Source: Phanerochaete sordida (lineage: Eukaryota > Basidiomycota > Agaricomycetes > Polyporales > Phanerochaetaceae). Taken from it: a stretch of 64,000 nucleotides of DNA. This document shows, in pieces, positions 24,374 through 39,335 of the stretch. Position 1 is the stretch's first letter, and the number at the start of each line of letters is the position of its first letter. The notes beneath the pieces were generated by a model. That model was not told the DNA's origin and made no database searches. It worked only from the letters and a program-made list of their open reading frames with translations. Both the position numbers and the translations under genes were made by a program. The stretch covers positions 124,001-188,000 of the forward strand of contig BPQB01000060.1 of assembly GCA_019973155.2 (NCBI GenBank). The letters run 5' to 3'.

Positions 24374-26628
24374 CTACATATCCGCAGCAGCAGCCGACCG
24401 TATCAGCTCCTCTGCCCCGTCGAACCGCGGCCAGAAGTGCGCTCTGAACGGCTTCGGCAAGCTCCACGTCCGCGTGAGCACCCGCGCGCGTGCAACCACG
24501 CCACACCACGCACCTCAGGACGTACGGCGTAAACTCCTCTTTGACGTCGACCGGCCCGCGCGCGCCCTTCGCGCGCTCCACGGCGAACACTGCGAGGATG
24601 TGTGCGACGGCGAGGAAGAGCATGTCGACTGCGAAGTAGCGCCCTGGGCACGCGCGCCGGCCGAAACCAAAAACTTCTGTCGGCAGCGGCACGTCGTCGC
24701 GCAGGACGCCGCTCCGCGTGAGGAAGCGCTTGGGATCGAAGGTGTGCGGCGCGGGGTAGGTTGCGGGGTCGTGGAGCATCGCCCTGTGGGATTCTCGGTA
24801 TCGGGTTAAGGCACTGGAGGAGAAGGGTGGACGCACCAACTGTTGCCGAAGATGACGCTGCCGGACGGGATGAAGCGGCCGTTGTAGACGTCGTCAGACA
24901 TCGTGCGATGGGGTGTCGCTGATGCGGTTCGTCAGCTATTTTGTGCGTGAAGGCCACAGCTGACAGACCTAGAGGCAGAGGTGGGTGCCACCTGTCGGCT
25001 GCCCTGTGAATTTGGGAGGAGAATTTGCACCACACAACGACGTACCTGAGCACCTCATGGACGATAGCCATCACTCGCGGCAGGCGTTCGCGATCAGACA
25101 TCGTGGGCAGATGATCACGTCCGACGACGCGGTCGAGCTCCTCCTGCACGTACGTCTGCACCTCTGGGTACATCACCATCGCGAGGACAAACGTGTTCAT
25201 TGCTGCCACGGTCTGTCAAGCATCAGACGCGCATACATATACACCAAGCGGTCGACGTACCGTGTCCGAGCCGGCTGAGTGCAGCTCAGTGGTGCGAGCC
25301 AATCACGTCTGGATTCGATACACACCTGCATACACTGTTCCCGTGAGATTGGTCAGGAAATCCTCACGCTCGTAATCCAGTGCCATTTCTGAGTCGCCGA
25401 GTAATGAGCCAAGGAAGCACGGCTGCGCGACGCCTTTCGCCTGCCAATTGGGACAGCATCAATAAGCGTATAGGAATCGATATACGATGTCAAGTTTACC
25501 CATGCTGCTTTGAACTGTTCGTAGGGCGCCTTGAACATCACATCGACGAGATGCTTGTACTGCGCCGCCTGTCGCTTGAACTGCGCGCCAGGGAACCACG
25601 CCGGGATATACTTCACTAAAAGACGGCTCAGCAGAGCCATACGAGGATACTGTCCAGTGGGACACACAGATTGGGAAAACATCAACTGCACAAAGAGCAT
25701 CAGGTCAGATGGCAAATCAAAGCGAATATTGTGGGCGCACCGAGATAGACTCCGGTTTCCATGAGCGCAGTGAACGTCTGCACGGCAGGCTCGATCTGCC
25801 CGATGCGCACATCCCCAGGCAGCGCGTCGAACGCGTACACCACGTCTAAGATTACGCTCCCCGCGGCGCTACAGCACTGGGTCAGCCCACATCCCTCGTG
25901 CCATCTGGCCGTACTTACTACCGAATATGCGCTGAGAAGTCTTCGGGGGCGTCGAGCAAGAGCAGCAGAAGCCTGCGCATCGCTTTCTCCTGCTTGTGGT
26001 GGTGGCGCGACGCGACGCCCGGACCGAAGTGTTTGTGAAAGAGTCGGCGGTGCTCTCGCCACACATCGTCGAACGGGCTCAGCGCCCATGCGCGGCGCCA
26101 GCCCGACCTATGACCAATCCGATGAATATTAGACACGAAAGCAGGATATGCGTGTGATTGGCGTACAGCTCATGGGTCATGACGGACTGCTCTCTGCATG
26201 TTGGTCAGCTTGAGTCCTGAGGGGCGGGGCACATGTAGGCACACGTACTTGTCGGAGTAGATTTGAGGACGTCCGTCGAACAGGTCTTTCGCCGCCTGCG
26301 CGCTGTTCACGGCGTATATGTGCTTGCCAAGCGCTTCGACGTGGACGACGTCGGAGTCTACGGGTCCCTCAGCGTGAGGTAAAGGTGGGTGAGCACGGGA
26401 AGAAAACGCACTGTAGCGCCGCGACCAGTCGCAGAAGGTGATCCAGCCGTTCTTCATCGGCACGTCAAAGAGGTTGCCGACGATGGGCAGACCCTTTGGG
26501 CCGGGAGGGTACTTGCGGCGAGGATGTTGAAGGGACGTGTATGTCCACGCTAGCGCCAGTAGAGCCAGGACGGCAGTCGATATGTAGAGCAGCATGCTGG
26601 GCGAGCTGGATGTGCTTGTTGCATTCAA
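24374..26628 (-). CDS. Cytochrome P450 monooxygenase 3 (intact)
   Basis: Start at 26628 (MNATSTSSSPSMLLYISTAV) with a membrane anchor and the hinge YPPGPKGLPIVGNLFDVP. C-helix WREHRRLFHKHF near 26060; KYIPAWFPGAQFKRQAAQYK near 25600; I-helix AGSDTV at about 25256-25278; K-helix EVLR at 25045-25056; heme loop FGFGRRACPGRYF at 24633-24671. The last exon LPKPFRAHFWPRFDGAEELI stops at 24374. The 3' half is markedly GC-rich compared with the spacers. All exons are open. Adjacent and codirectional to P450 2, consistent with tandem duplication. Confidence 0.87.
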
Positions 26629-26939
26629 GTGGCCGCGCAGGGTTTATGACTGTATCGCCCACTCCACAGGCGGTCGGCAACACGCGACGCCGCTGCACAG
26701 AACATCAGCCCATTCCGCGGTAGCGCAGAAAACTCACCTCGTATCAGCTGGCGGCGCACACGGTCAGGGCCCGACCGTGGCTCGCGATGGCGACTTAAGC
26801 GAGCGCGCAGAACGGGACGCGGTTCTATGCCATACATCCTGTCGCCAGTGGTCTCGAGCGGCCTCACCTCACGGCAGCCGCGATGGCGCCCTTGTCGAAG
26901 AATTCGCACATCGCGAACTCCCGCTTCCCGACGTCACCC
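26629..26939. other. P450 3 promoter region
   Basis: No clear TATA box and no gene recognised. It separates P450 3 from a P450 remnant. Confidence 0.4.
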
Positions 26940-27562
26940 GGTACAGATAGCCTGCACCCGACGTGGCCCCGGGCCTAGACCGTCGGTACCACGGCGCGCA
27001 CGCCGGAAGGAACGTCGCACCGCAGATCTGTAATGTGCAGCCAGAGACGGCACCTCAGCCATAGCAGCGGGCCTGACCGACTCCTCCGCGCCCTGAAAGC
27101 GCAAGCTCAAGTGTGCCGCGAACGGGTCCGGCGCGCTGCCAGACCTGCGTGATGCGTGCGTCGCCAGGGCGTGCGTCGAGCGCGTACACGGTATAGGGTA
27201 TCGCGAGCCCGCTGTGCTCCAAGCCCAGTCAGTTCTCATACCTGCCCGGGGCCGCGCGAGACTCCCGAGGGGATGAGGGCGGGAAGGTTCTCGAGTTCGT
27301 AGCGCAGGAGCTGGAGCAGCCAAACCGTCGCTTTCGTCTGCTCGAGGCTCTGCGCCTCCATGGCGTGAGAATGGTAATGGAAAAGCCGGCAGTGCTCGCG
27401 CCAGGTCTCGCCGTAAGGGATCACTGGGGTCAAAGCGCGGCTCCAGGCGGACCTGTGAGAGGGGGAGAAGAGGCGTGAACATGACGCTGTAGTCTGAAAA
27501 GAGTTTTGGTAGGACGTACAGTTATTCAGTCGCAACAAACTGCTCTCTGAGATCCAAGCCAT
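26940..27562 (-). pseudogene. Decayed cytochrome P450 (middle part only)
   Basis: A C-helix exon is recognisable near 27280-27450 (PYGETWREHCRLFHYH...LEQTKATVWLLQLL). The next exon is recognisable near 27080-27210 (VYALDARPGDARITQV; compare VYAFDALPGDVRIGQI of P450 3). An upstream scrap near 27530 (LDLREQFV) ends in a stop. There is no anchor, I-helix, ExxR or heme loop. The strong match to P450 3 suggests a dead neighbouring duplicate. Confidence 0.6.
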
Positions 27563-28461
27563 GCTTTATTTTGTTCGTGTGTGTGATGACGCCAACCCTA
27601 CAGTGGGGTTGGCCAGGCGGGACGGGGCAGAGTTGTAGGTACCATCTGGGCTTCCAGCTGAAATCGGCGAGCTCTACATCACGGATAATAATCCAGAAAA
27701 TATCAAGCAAGCGTCACGGTGAGGTTGCATGCGAATATTCGACGGCTTGTCCGACGAACATGAGAGCGGAAGACAAGACAAACTTTCGGAAGCGCCGGGA
27801 CGACAGCGCCCGTGGTGGCGCGGGCATTGCCGGGCGGATGCCGCTCTGAGCGGGACCGCGCGGCATCCTGCACGTCGACCACAACGTCGCCTGGCATCCA
27901 TCCTTCAATTTACGCGACGGCAGCCGCTTTATATGCTTCGTGGGGTTGAAGACTCGCGGATATCTCGATACATTTTTATTGCAGCCGAACTCCCCGTGGT
28001 GGGCGCCGCGACGAGCCTATGTCTTCCACTCGAAGCTGCCCACGGGTTTCACCAACGGGACCGGGGAGAGCAGGTATGAAATGGTCTCTAATGAACTGAT
28101 ATGCCGTCGCCGAAATGGTGGAACCTATACTGAAGACGGGCTGCTGCCTACTAGACAAGCAGGGCGCCAAGCTGCACCCTCACAACGTCAGGAAATCCCC
28201 GAGGGCCGAGGCTGGAGTACCTCCCTGCGTTTCGAGGCTCCCAAGATCCCTGCAACGCGACGCGGTCGCTGCCCACACAGACAACGCCAGACGTTTTTCG
28301 CAGGGCGCGCTTAATTGGCGCCCAAACCGTCTCGAGAAGCTCGGCGTCGGCGACGTCTCCTACTAATCCCGAGACTGCGAGTCATATTTAGAGTCGTCCT
28401 CATACATAGGCCTGGTGCGCGCATTGCCATCCTGTGCCCATTGCAAACGGCATTACTAGCC
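27563..28461. other. Intergenic, upstream of the PLP enzyme
   Basis: Open frames on both strands but no domain. It contains the promoter of the plus-strand gene at 28462. Confidence 0.45.
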
Positions 28462-30441
<1,980 letters not shown>

Positions 30442-30577
30442 GTTTGGCGCGATGAATGGGGAATTTAGATGTATTCGATGGAATTGGATGGAATGGAGCG
30501 AAATGGGTTACAAGCGTATGTGCTCCTAGGCGAGAGAGATGTCAGAGCCGGGAGCTTAGAGATATAATCCAGCGCAC

Positions 30578-32797
30578 TCAGTCATGGAGCTGCGCTGAGC
30601 GCACAAGGTGCTCCGCCCCCTCGAAACGCGGAGTGATCCTGCAGTCGAAGGGCTCCGGCATGCTTATCCTAGCATTAGCACAAATTCACGTATACACTTG
30701 CGCATGGCAGACGCACCTGAGCACGCGAGGCGTGAACTCTCCGCTGAGCTCAATCTCCCTCCCGTCCTCGTCGAGCGGCCGCTCGAGCTTGAACGTCGCG
30801 AGGACGTTCGCAATCGTGAGCCAGAGCAGGTCCTGCGCGAAATAGCGGCCTGGGCAGATCCGGCGTCCAAAGCCGAATGTTTCAATGGGAAAGTGGGCGT
30901 TGGGATTTAGCGAGCCGTCGGGCCGCAGGAAGCGTCCGGGCTTGAAGACATCGGGCTCTGGGAAGAGGGCTTCGTCGTGCAGCATTCCCCTGGAAGCCAG
31001 TGAGTTGCCGAATGCAAGGGCAGCTGGAGTAAATGTACCAGGAGTTGGCGACGATGACGCTGCCTGCGGGGATGAAGTAGCCGTTGTACTCGTCGTCGGC
31101 TAATGTCCGATGCGGAAGACCTGTCGCATCACCATGAGTCTAAACGTTCATAGATAATGCACATGAACGGACCAAGAGGAAGGACCGAGTGCCATCTGGA
31201 TATGCTTCAGCGTCTATCTGACCACAATACCCTGAGCACGTACCGCAGGACCTCGTGAACGACAGCGGTCACGTATGGCATCGATTCTCGATCCTCAATC
31301 TCTGGAAGGCGCTTTCGTTGGAGCACACGATCCAACTCTCCTTGCGCTGTAGCTTGGACATGCGGGAACTGTACCATGGCTAGGACGAAGCAGTTGAGCG
31401 TTGAAAGTGTCTGCTGCGCGTGAGCTATTGCTCAATGCACATCATTTGTTACGACTGTTCTCACCGTGTCCGAGCCGGCTGGGAGGGTATTTTAGGATAG
31501 AGAGCCACCTGATACATATGCTACGCACCCACGTACGCCGTCCCGGTGAGAGACATAAATACCTCGTCGGCGCTCTCCGATCCGTACGAAGCGTCCTCCG
31601 CTCCCGATAAGAGCGTCGATGCAAAACAAGGCTTAGCTTTGCCCTCGCGCTATCGTAGATTTAGCTTTAGTGGATATGACGCAATTACAAGCGCACCATC
31701 GTCTCCTTGAATTGATAATATGGGATCTCGTGCATGGCGTCTACAAGTACCTTCCACTTGGCGGTCTGGCGTTTGAAGCCAGCGCCTGGGAACCAAGAGG
31801 GAATGTGCTTCACTGCCACGCACAGTCAGCTCATGTTTATCCCAGGCAGCCAAAACGACTAACAAACAGGGAAGATATCCACTAAATGTCGTGTCAGTGT
31901 GGTCCGCGTGAATCAAGATGAGGTGCGAACCGAGATACACGCCAGACGCCATGAATTCCATTGCAGTCTGAACGCCTCTCTCGACCTGCTCAAGCCGAGG
32001 ATCGTCATGTTCAATGTCAAACCCAAAGACAATGTCAAGAATCGTAGACCCGGTCATGCTGCCAGCAGGTCAGAGAAGCATCTGTAGAAAATGATTAAGG
32101 GGTTACGCACAAGCGAATGTGCTCTCGATATTCATTCGGAGTGTCCAGAAGCATTTGCAAGAGGGTGTGCACGGACTTGGTTTGCCGAGAGTGGTACTGT
32201 GGCACCGCCATCGGGCGGAAGTGCTGGTGGAAAAGCCTGCGCCGCGTTCGCCAGCCGGCGCCGTATGGCAACAGCGAGAAGTTGCGATGCCATCCGGTTC
32301 TGAGAAGAGTGAGTGCGTGGAAGGAGAGCACACGGGCTGCCAAACTGACAGTTCATGGATCATCACGGAATGCTGCCTGTGTGAATGTTTAATTGATGTA
32401 GGACAGTCTTTGGCGAGTTGCAGACTTACTTGTCTTGGTATATGTTGGAGCGCTTGTCGAGCAGATCCTTCGCAGCTTGTGCGCTATTGACTACGACGAT
32501 GTGCGTCCCGAAGACCTCGAAGTGAACGAGGTCGGATCCTGAGATAAAGTATAAGATGTAATACAAGCAGCTGCTGGCGCTGTTATAAACGTTCCCACCA
32601 TATTTCCGGCTGAGCTCCTTGTGCCGCTTCCATCCAAAGTCCTTGGGTACGTCGAAGAGGTTGCCGATTATAGGCAATCTTCGCGGGCCCGGAGGATAGC
32701 GCCGAGCCTTTCGTCGTGAAAGCGGAAGTAGGCAGACCAAAATGATACCTATGAGTAGGTACAGCGCAGGCGAGTGGTCGAGATGCGCGCTCGTCAT
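30578..32797 (-). CDS. Cytochrome P450 monooxygenase 4 (intact)
   Basis: Start at 32797 (MTSAHLDHSPALYLLIGIIL): anchor followed by YPPGPRRLPIIGNLFDVP, where RR replaces the usual KG. The next exon is DLVHFEVFGTHIVVVNSAQA. C-helix WRTRRRLFHQHFRP near 32240; KHIPSWFPGAGFKRQ near 31800; I-helix AGSDTV at 31463-31482; K-helix EVLR at 31243-31254; heme loop FGFGRRICPGRYF at 30839-30877. The last exon PEPFDCRITPRFEGAEHLV stops at 30578. Every segment is open. It is tail-to-tail with the PLP enzyme, with only about 136 nt between the stops, so the two 3' UTRs probably overlap. Confidence 0.87.
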
Positions 32798-32843
32798 GGG
32801 TGAAAAGTGCTCCTCGGCAGCAGCGCCACCGAACGCCCTGGAG

Positions 32844-32851
32844 TTATAAGG
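32844..32851 (-). promoter_or_regulatory. Possible TATA element of P450 4
   Basis: CCTTATAA on the minus strand about 48 nt before the start codon at 32797. Confidence 0.3.
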
Positions 32852-35397
32852 ATCCCTGCAGAAGCCAGGCGCATCAACGACACATCTGGTATAATGAAGC
32901 TTACTCGAAGGCGCCTGAGAAAGGGTCTGTCGACCTGCCTCATATAGTACTTTCGAGGGCTGGGTATGGTAGCGCGTGCGCCCGCGGAGACGTCGATACA
33001 CGAGGCGCTGATGTGCTTGCCGGCCGCAGATCGTTTTAGCGTGGGCAGAATGTTATGTCTATCTTCCCTAAGCCGCGTGCGACCCTGCACAGTGCGGGTA
33101 TTTCATATGACCCGGGTTCTGCTCGGGAAGGCTGGCTTGTTTAAGCTTCTATGGAACACCTGCGTGACGCCTAGATGAGACAAGCTTGGCTTACTGTCAG
33201 AGTAATAAGTTTTGAGACGCGCATCCCAACCTTCTTGGTGCAGGACGCCGCGAAGGAGACGTCGACGAGGACGACGAGGGGCGCACGGCAGCAAGCGCCT
33301 GAATTTCCCCGTTGTGGCGTGGGTATCTCCGGCGGTAGTAATTGAGGGCATCTTGGGCTGCGCGCAGCGACACATAACAAATCGCTGGGTAGTGGGTATC
33401 CTGAGAACGAATCTATGCTCGAAGTAGAAATCCAGGGGATAAATGTCAGCGATTAGCAGTACTATGCGATAGAGACGGTAGATGCCCTGACGAGACACAG
33501 GCCGCGACAGGTGACTCAGGGTCTGGAGCTGCAAGTAGAGATGAACATATGTCAGCGGGACAGCGCGTGGGAGAGACTGTTCAGACTAGCTGCATTGTGG
33601 GAATCTGGCCCTCTGCTCCAAGCCCCTGCGATATAAGCTGTTTACGTGGTCGTCGTGGGATTGTGCCTGAGGCCTGAGGCCTCGCAGCATTCAGCACCTG
33701 CGCTGCGCTGATGCAGCCAAAATAGCAGCTGTCTAGTCGCTCCCGAAGCATAGTCTCCTTATCTCCTGTACGCCCGCCGGCCTCCGCGACAGCAGCTAGC
33801 GCTAATAACACATTAAGTAATAGAGGTGCAGGAAGAACGTGTCGAAGAGGACGCACGGCTCTGAAATGTATTGAGGGAGATGATCTCAGGTCGCATGCTG
33901 TCGCGCCTGTCAATTTGGCTCAAACGCGAAGCCAGAAGCTCGACACGCTCCGTCTAAGCGGACGTTCTCCGCTCATCCGGACGATCATGCTAGCATAAGC
34001 GTGGAGGGAAACCCGAACGATCGGCGAACGAATCAGCACTCACCGTACATGCGAACTCCCGCACGCGGTTGGAGACGAGCATTGCTGTTTTCCGGGAATT
34101 CTGGAAGTGCTTCGGTGTGCTGCGCGCCGATCATCCGGAAGCCCGTTCTTGTCCGAGATGACTACATAGTACCAGGTCATCGGCGGCGGAGGCTGCGTGC
34201 AAGGCGAGAAGATGTCGTTGTGCGTTCGGCTCACCCTACCATCGGAAGGCAATTGATGGAACTAGTTGATATTATCTGGTATTCGTGGCGTTGAGTCTGC
34301 GATAACCATCGATGGGCCTCTGACAAGGACAGCATGACATTCAGCGATTCACTGCGGGGGCTCGGTAACCAAACTTTCACCTTTGCATTCCCTGACGATG
34401 ATGCGTTACGCAACACCCAGCCGCTTACGTCAAAACGCTGGGTCTAATGGCAAAGGTGCAGGGTCTCGAGACCACGTTTAAGATAAGGGTACGTAAATTG
34501 GATACGCACCACGCTGACATCTTCGGGATAACTGCACCCCCGAATAGTTTGCAATGCCTGTATAAATTGAGCAAGCTTTGAATGCGCCTGATGGGTCGTA
34601 GAGAGATCGCACGTCTGTTGGTCGGCTGAGAGACATGAGCCTAATCGACATTGAGCGCATCTCTGCCCAGAAAATGCCAGCATGCTCGATCCTTCCTACA
34701 CGTGCTTCGGCTGACGGCTTCCGAGTTATCCTTAGCGTGCTAAAATGTAAGGTATTTGGGACGATGTGTCGTGAGTAAAGCTTGTCCAGAATGACTCCTG
34801 AGGAATGACGGCGACAAGATTGGCGAATACTGCTGTGTCGTTCGAACTTGAATATAACCCCCAAGAGCTCCCCAAGAGATTCGTGGAGAGGAGAAAACCA
34901 CTCAGGGCAAGTACGGAGACCACATCAAGTCCAGAAAAAATAATTCCAGTGGTTGGGCGTGGTGGTAGTTCGACAAGAAAAGTCCGATAAAGATAAAAGG
35001 AGAATAAACTCAGACGCGTGTCTTGGCGTCTAAGTCGCCATGGTGGCGCGGTAATGGCCAGGTTCGAGGCCCGAGATCTAAAGATCTAAGCAATCGCGTA
35101 CGTTCTTGTGGAGGTCCGACTCTACGCCTCATGCTGGATTGTCGACAACAAATACTTATAGAGCTCATACGCATGTCGATAATATATCCTGCATGTCTAT
35201 TGAGTCAGCTGAGGCATATTGATGCCTCAAAGAGTCAAGTAATAGCGCTCCGCTCTGCTCTTCATGCGGAGACACTGGGCCATATTTTGGCCATGCTTGC
35301 AAACCGAGCGCGACTATACCAGCGCAACGAGACGGGTGTCACCGCATATTTCAGACTCTACACAACATAATAGTGAACCGGCCGAGCCTAGCGTCGT
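32852..35397. other. Long intergenic stretch, nothing recognised
   Basis: 2.5 kb without a supportable gene. The open frames 33103-33534 and 33581-33913 (minus) and 34805-34990 (plus) lack domains and splice context. No P450 remnant signature seen. Confidence 0.45.
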
Positions 35398-37578
35398 CTA
35401 TTCCAGCACAGATGTCCCGCAGATGAGCGACTCCGCGCCAGGGAACCGCGAAACGAAGCGACACTTGAAAGGCTTTGGCATGCTACAGGATCTATATCAG
35501 CGACAATTTGAAATCACGCGAGGCGCATGGCAAAGTACCTGAGAAGCATCGGCGTGAATCCTCTCTCGGGCACGGTCTCCTTTCCCTGCTCATCGAGCTC
35601 GCGGGCTACGGTGAAGACAGATAGAATGTGCGCGATGGCGAGCCACAGGATGTCATGCGCAAAGTATCGCCCAGGGCAAATTCGGCGGCCGTAGCCGAAC
35701 GCTTCCGTGGGGTACGGCACGTCGGCGCGCAGGGAGCCGTCCTCATCGAGGAATCGAGCTGGCTTGAAGACGTCGGGGTCGGGATATACGCTCTCGTCGT
35801 GGAGAATAGCCCTGGAAGGCTGTGTGAGAGTCTTTATCTCCAGTGAGAGAAAAGGCGCACCAGGTATTTCCAAAGATGACCGATCCAGCAGGAATCACAT
35901 ATCCGTTATACTCGTCGTCAGTGGTGATGCGATGCGGCGCCGCTGCGCGCAGGACTGTCAGCGCGCTACGCGGGAGAAGCGTGAGCCCTACGTACCAAGC
36001 GGAAGAACGGCGTGCCATCTGCGAGCGCGTAAGTACGACATGATCCAGCGAATTCGGAGCGTGGCACACCTCAGGACTTCGTGGACCAGGGCCGTAATCT
36101 CCGGCAGGGAGTCCCTGTCTTCGATCTCGGGTAGGCGCTTCTGACAGAGCACATGGTCGAGCTGAGCCTGGGCGGTCAGCTGTGCTTCCGGAAAGAAGGT
36201 CATGGCAAAAAGGAAGACGCTCAGGGTGGAAACGGTCTGAGAGTGTTGTGTCAGCGGTCGTCCGAGTAGAATGAGAGGTAGCTTGCCGTATCAGAGCCGC
36301 CTGCGTATGTTGTTCCCGTGACGCTCTTGAACATCTCTTCGATTTCAGGTGTGTAATTCCCGTTTTCCACACTGGCCAGTAGGTTCGCCGACAAGCAGGG
36401 TTTGAGGTCGCTTTGGAGCTAAGAAATCAGGGGATCCTAAGTCGCACGAGCTACACGGCAGGAACTGTGCTTACCATCGAGTCCTTGTACCTTCCATAGG
36501 GAATATCGAACAAGCCATCTACCATGACCTTCCACTCTGCGGCCTTGCGCTTGAAGGCGCCGCCTGGAAGCCATGATGGGAGATGCTTCACTGCGGGTCA
36601 GCGGCGCGTCAGGTTCCCGTCCTTGCGCCAGAGAGATCACGGCACTTACATATTGGGAGCATATCGACTATATCTTCACATCAGCGCACAGTCGAGTCTG
36701 CAGTACGTCAAGGGCCTTACCAAGATGTACGCCGGCCATGACGACCTCGGTCCCTACCGTGACAGCGTCCTCCGCAATCTTTATGATAGGGTCGCCCGGC
36801 TTCACATCCATCGCGAACACGACGTCGAGCGCCGTCGCGCCCGCCATGCTGTCGACGGGATCAGCCTAGCGAGAAGCCTCAGGCGAATGCAGCTTACAAG
36901 CGGATGTGCTGCGTAAAGGCCTCCGGGGCGTCGAGCAGCGAGCGCAGGAGGCCGCGCACGCCCTTCGTCTGCGCCGCGTGGTACTGCGAGACGACCTGCG
37001 GGCGGAAGTGTTGGTGCAGCAGCTTACGGTGCGCGCGCCATTGTTCGCCGTATTGCATGAAGACGATGTTGCGATCGTTGCCGGTGCTATGGATCACGTC
37101 AGAAAGGCGCAAAGCGTGTAAGACAAGGGGCGTACAGCTCGTGGATCATGACCGAGTAGTCTCTGTTGATCGGCGTGAGCCCTCGAAATCGACAACCAGG
37201 GACGGCGGGCAGCTTACCTATCGGAATAGATGTTCGACCGCTTCTCGAGCAGGTCACGGACGGCCTTCGCGCTGTTGAGCACGACGATGTGCGTGCCGAG
37301 CACCTGCAGGTGCACGACGTCCGACCCTGCGCCGCACGCGGTCAGCGCACGAGGCGGCCAGGGCTGCGAGCGAAGCACGCACCGAGCTGCTGGCCGAGTT
37401 CCCAGAAGCGCACCCACGCGTAGTGCTTCGGGACGTCGAAGAAGTTGCCCACGACGGGCAGCCCCGGTGGACCCGGTGGGTAGCGCGGCCGCTTCCGCAG
37501 ACGGAGGGCGACGAGTGCCGCGCTGAAGAGCATGGCCCACAAGTAGGCGGTGGGTAAGTGGAGGATTTGGACAGCCAT
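35398..37578 (-). CDS. Cytochrome P450 monooxygenase 5 (intact)
   Basis: Start at 37578 (MAVQILHLPTAYLWAMLFSA) with anchor and hinge YPPGPPGLPVVGNFFDVP. C-helix WRAHRKLLHQHFRP near 37040; KHLPSWLPGGAFKRKA near 36570; I-helix AGGSDTA at about 36283-36303, with an extra Gly shared with P450s 7-9; K-helix EVLR at 36070-36081; heme loop FGYGRRICPGRYF at 35661-35699. A phase-2 intron splits an Arg codon before the last exon PKPFKCRFVSRFPGAESLI, which stops at 35398. All segments are open. Confidence 0.87.
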
Positions 37579-37617
37579 GGCGAGGATGCTGGAAGGTTGG
37601 GTGTGTCGCCAAGGACT

Positions 37618-37626
37618 CTTATATGC
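37618..37626 (-). promoter_or_regulatory. Possible TATA element of P450 5
   Basis: GCATATAAG on the minus strand about 40 nt before the start codon at 37578. Confidence 0.3.
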
Positions 37627-39335
37627 GGGAGTGGCGGTCGTGGACTGGTTGGTCGAAGTGGGGCTGTCCGACTCGCATGTGGTGTATTGCAGGGTTTGGC
37701 GACCCTCGGCGCACATAACCCACGAAAGGAGACTGCCTTGGCTCTGAAACCCTGCGTGGAGATTGAACCAGGTGGCAGTGGGGGAGCCGTCCGCGAAGCA
37801 GCTTCTGCGTCCCCGCGCAAATGGCCTACGCTGTGTGGAGCTCCGGATTGCTAGAGTTCCTGTCTTCATTTTTTTGGTAGAAGCTGGAATAAAAACATCT
37901 CAGCGCGATATATCGTGCAGGCCTTGTATGCATATGGTCGGAATGGCACCGGCGAGCAGTTTCAGCCAGGGTCTTCTGCACTTCAGGGACCTCTCAAGGC
38001 CATAGCATGGAAGACATGTCCCTTACGCTGTCCCTGAGCAAGTGGAGGCGACACTTATCCGAGACGCGTGCCCGCTGGAAGGCGGCGGCGAGGCTGTAAT
38101 GCGGATAGAACCTCAGTAAATTCGCTTGTTATGCGCATACGGAGCGAGCGAAGACTGTAAGTGCCCGCATAAGTGTGCTATCGACTTCGTGACTTTCAAA
38201 AGCGAGTGCAGCTGGTGCGACTCGACGTATACCGATGCTTGATCTCCCAAGAGAGGTTCCCATGGCTTGCGAGCCTGGAGGCATATGTCAGCGCTCGGTC
38301 AATGCGACGGGAAGGATTCCTACGACAACATCAGCGTCAGGCACGGTCCACATAATGTGCATACCGACTGCGGCCGGAGCGCACGCGAAGTTCGCAAGAA
38401 GAGACGCCTAGCAGAAGTCAGGCCAGGCCAAAATGCGGTGCTCGAGGTATGCTCACCACAAGGCCCCACGGATTGACTGATATCGTGAGAGCCTTGCCTT
38501 CAAAGCACGACACGATGAGAAACCTGCCCATCGTACTGTGTCGGATGAACGCGAGCAAAATCTGTCATTGGGTCAGTACACAACAGAATCAGCATGCAGA
38601 TAAGCCAGCGTCTCGAAGGCGGCATCGCAGCGCGGCAGCACTCTAGGACCTTGATCTTCCCGGGAGCCCTGCCACGTCCACGCTCTTGAGCGCAACATAG
38701 TAAGATGCCTGTACTGCCCAGGGTTAAAGGATGGTCGTAATGAAACTGTTCGCGGGACGCAAGCCCTATCGCCGGAGTTAAGGTCAATCAACGAGCGAAG
38801 CCGCGCGGATCAGGGTCGCGATTCGGGGAGGCACCCAGAACTTAGGCGGGTGTGCTCGGTACTCGTGGCACATCGGAAAATGAACTGCATTTTAGAACGA
38901 CATCCTGTGCCCCGTTCGACGTTAGAGCCAGAAGCGCTTTCGCAGCAGCATGCAATGAATCACCCACAATGATACGGTAGCAATGATGTGCACACCTTCT
39001 GTCTCATGGTCATGGACGCGGAGAAAAAGGAAGGAAAGCACGCCTGCCGTCGAAGCGCCCACGCTCCGGATGGCGCGGTAACAGCCGGTCATTAGTCTCC
39101 GACAACGCTCGTCGCTGCGCTCGTTTGAATTCCGCCGCTACCTGCGCAAGAGCTAGCCCTTGATCTGGAGGAATGAATTCCTTCAATTTAAAACCTCAGC
39201 TACTCGCTGGTTGGCAAGGCCAAGGCAAGACAAAATAAGAGCTGCGGAAAGAGAACCTTTGGTGCGAGGTCAAAATATTGATAGTCTCCAGTAAAACGTC
39301 GAGCCCGGCTACGCATCATGGGTAAACCGCACACT
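37627..39335. other. Intergenic, nothing recognised
   Basis: 1.7 kb between P450 5 and P450 6. Only short unsupported open frames. Confidence 0.45.

Noticed and set aside
33103..33913. Possible gene in the spacer upstream of P450 4
   Set aside because: Open frames lack domains, a plausible splice pattern and conserved P450 wording.
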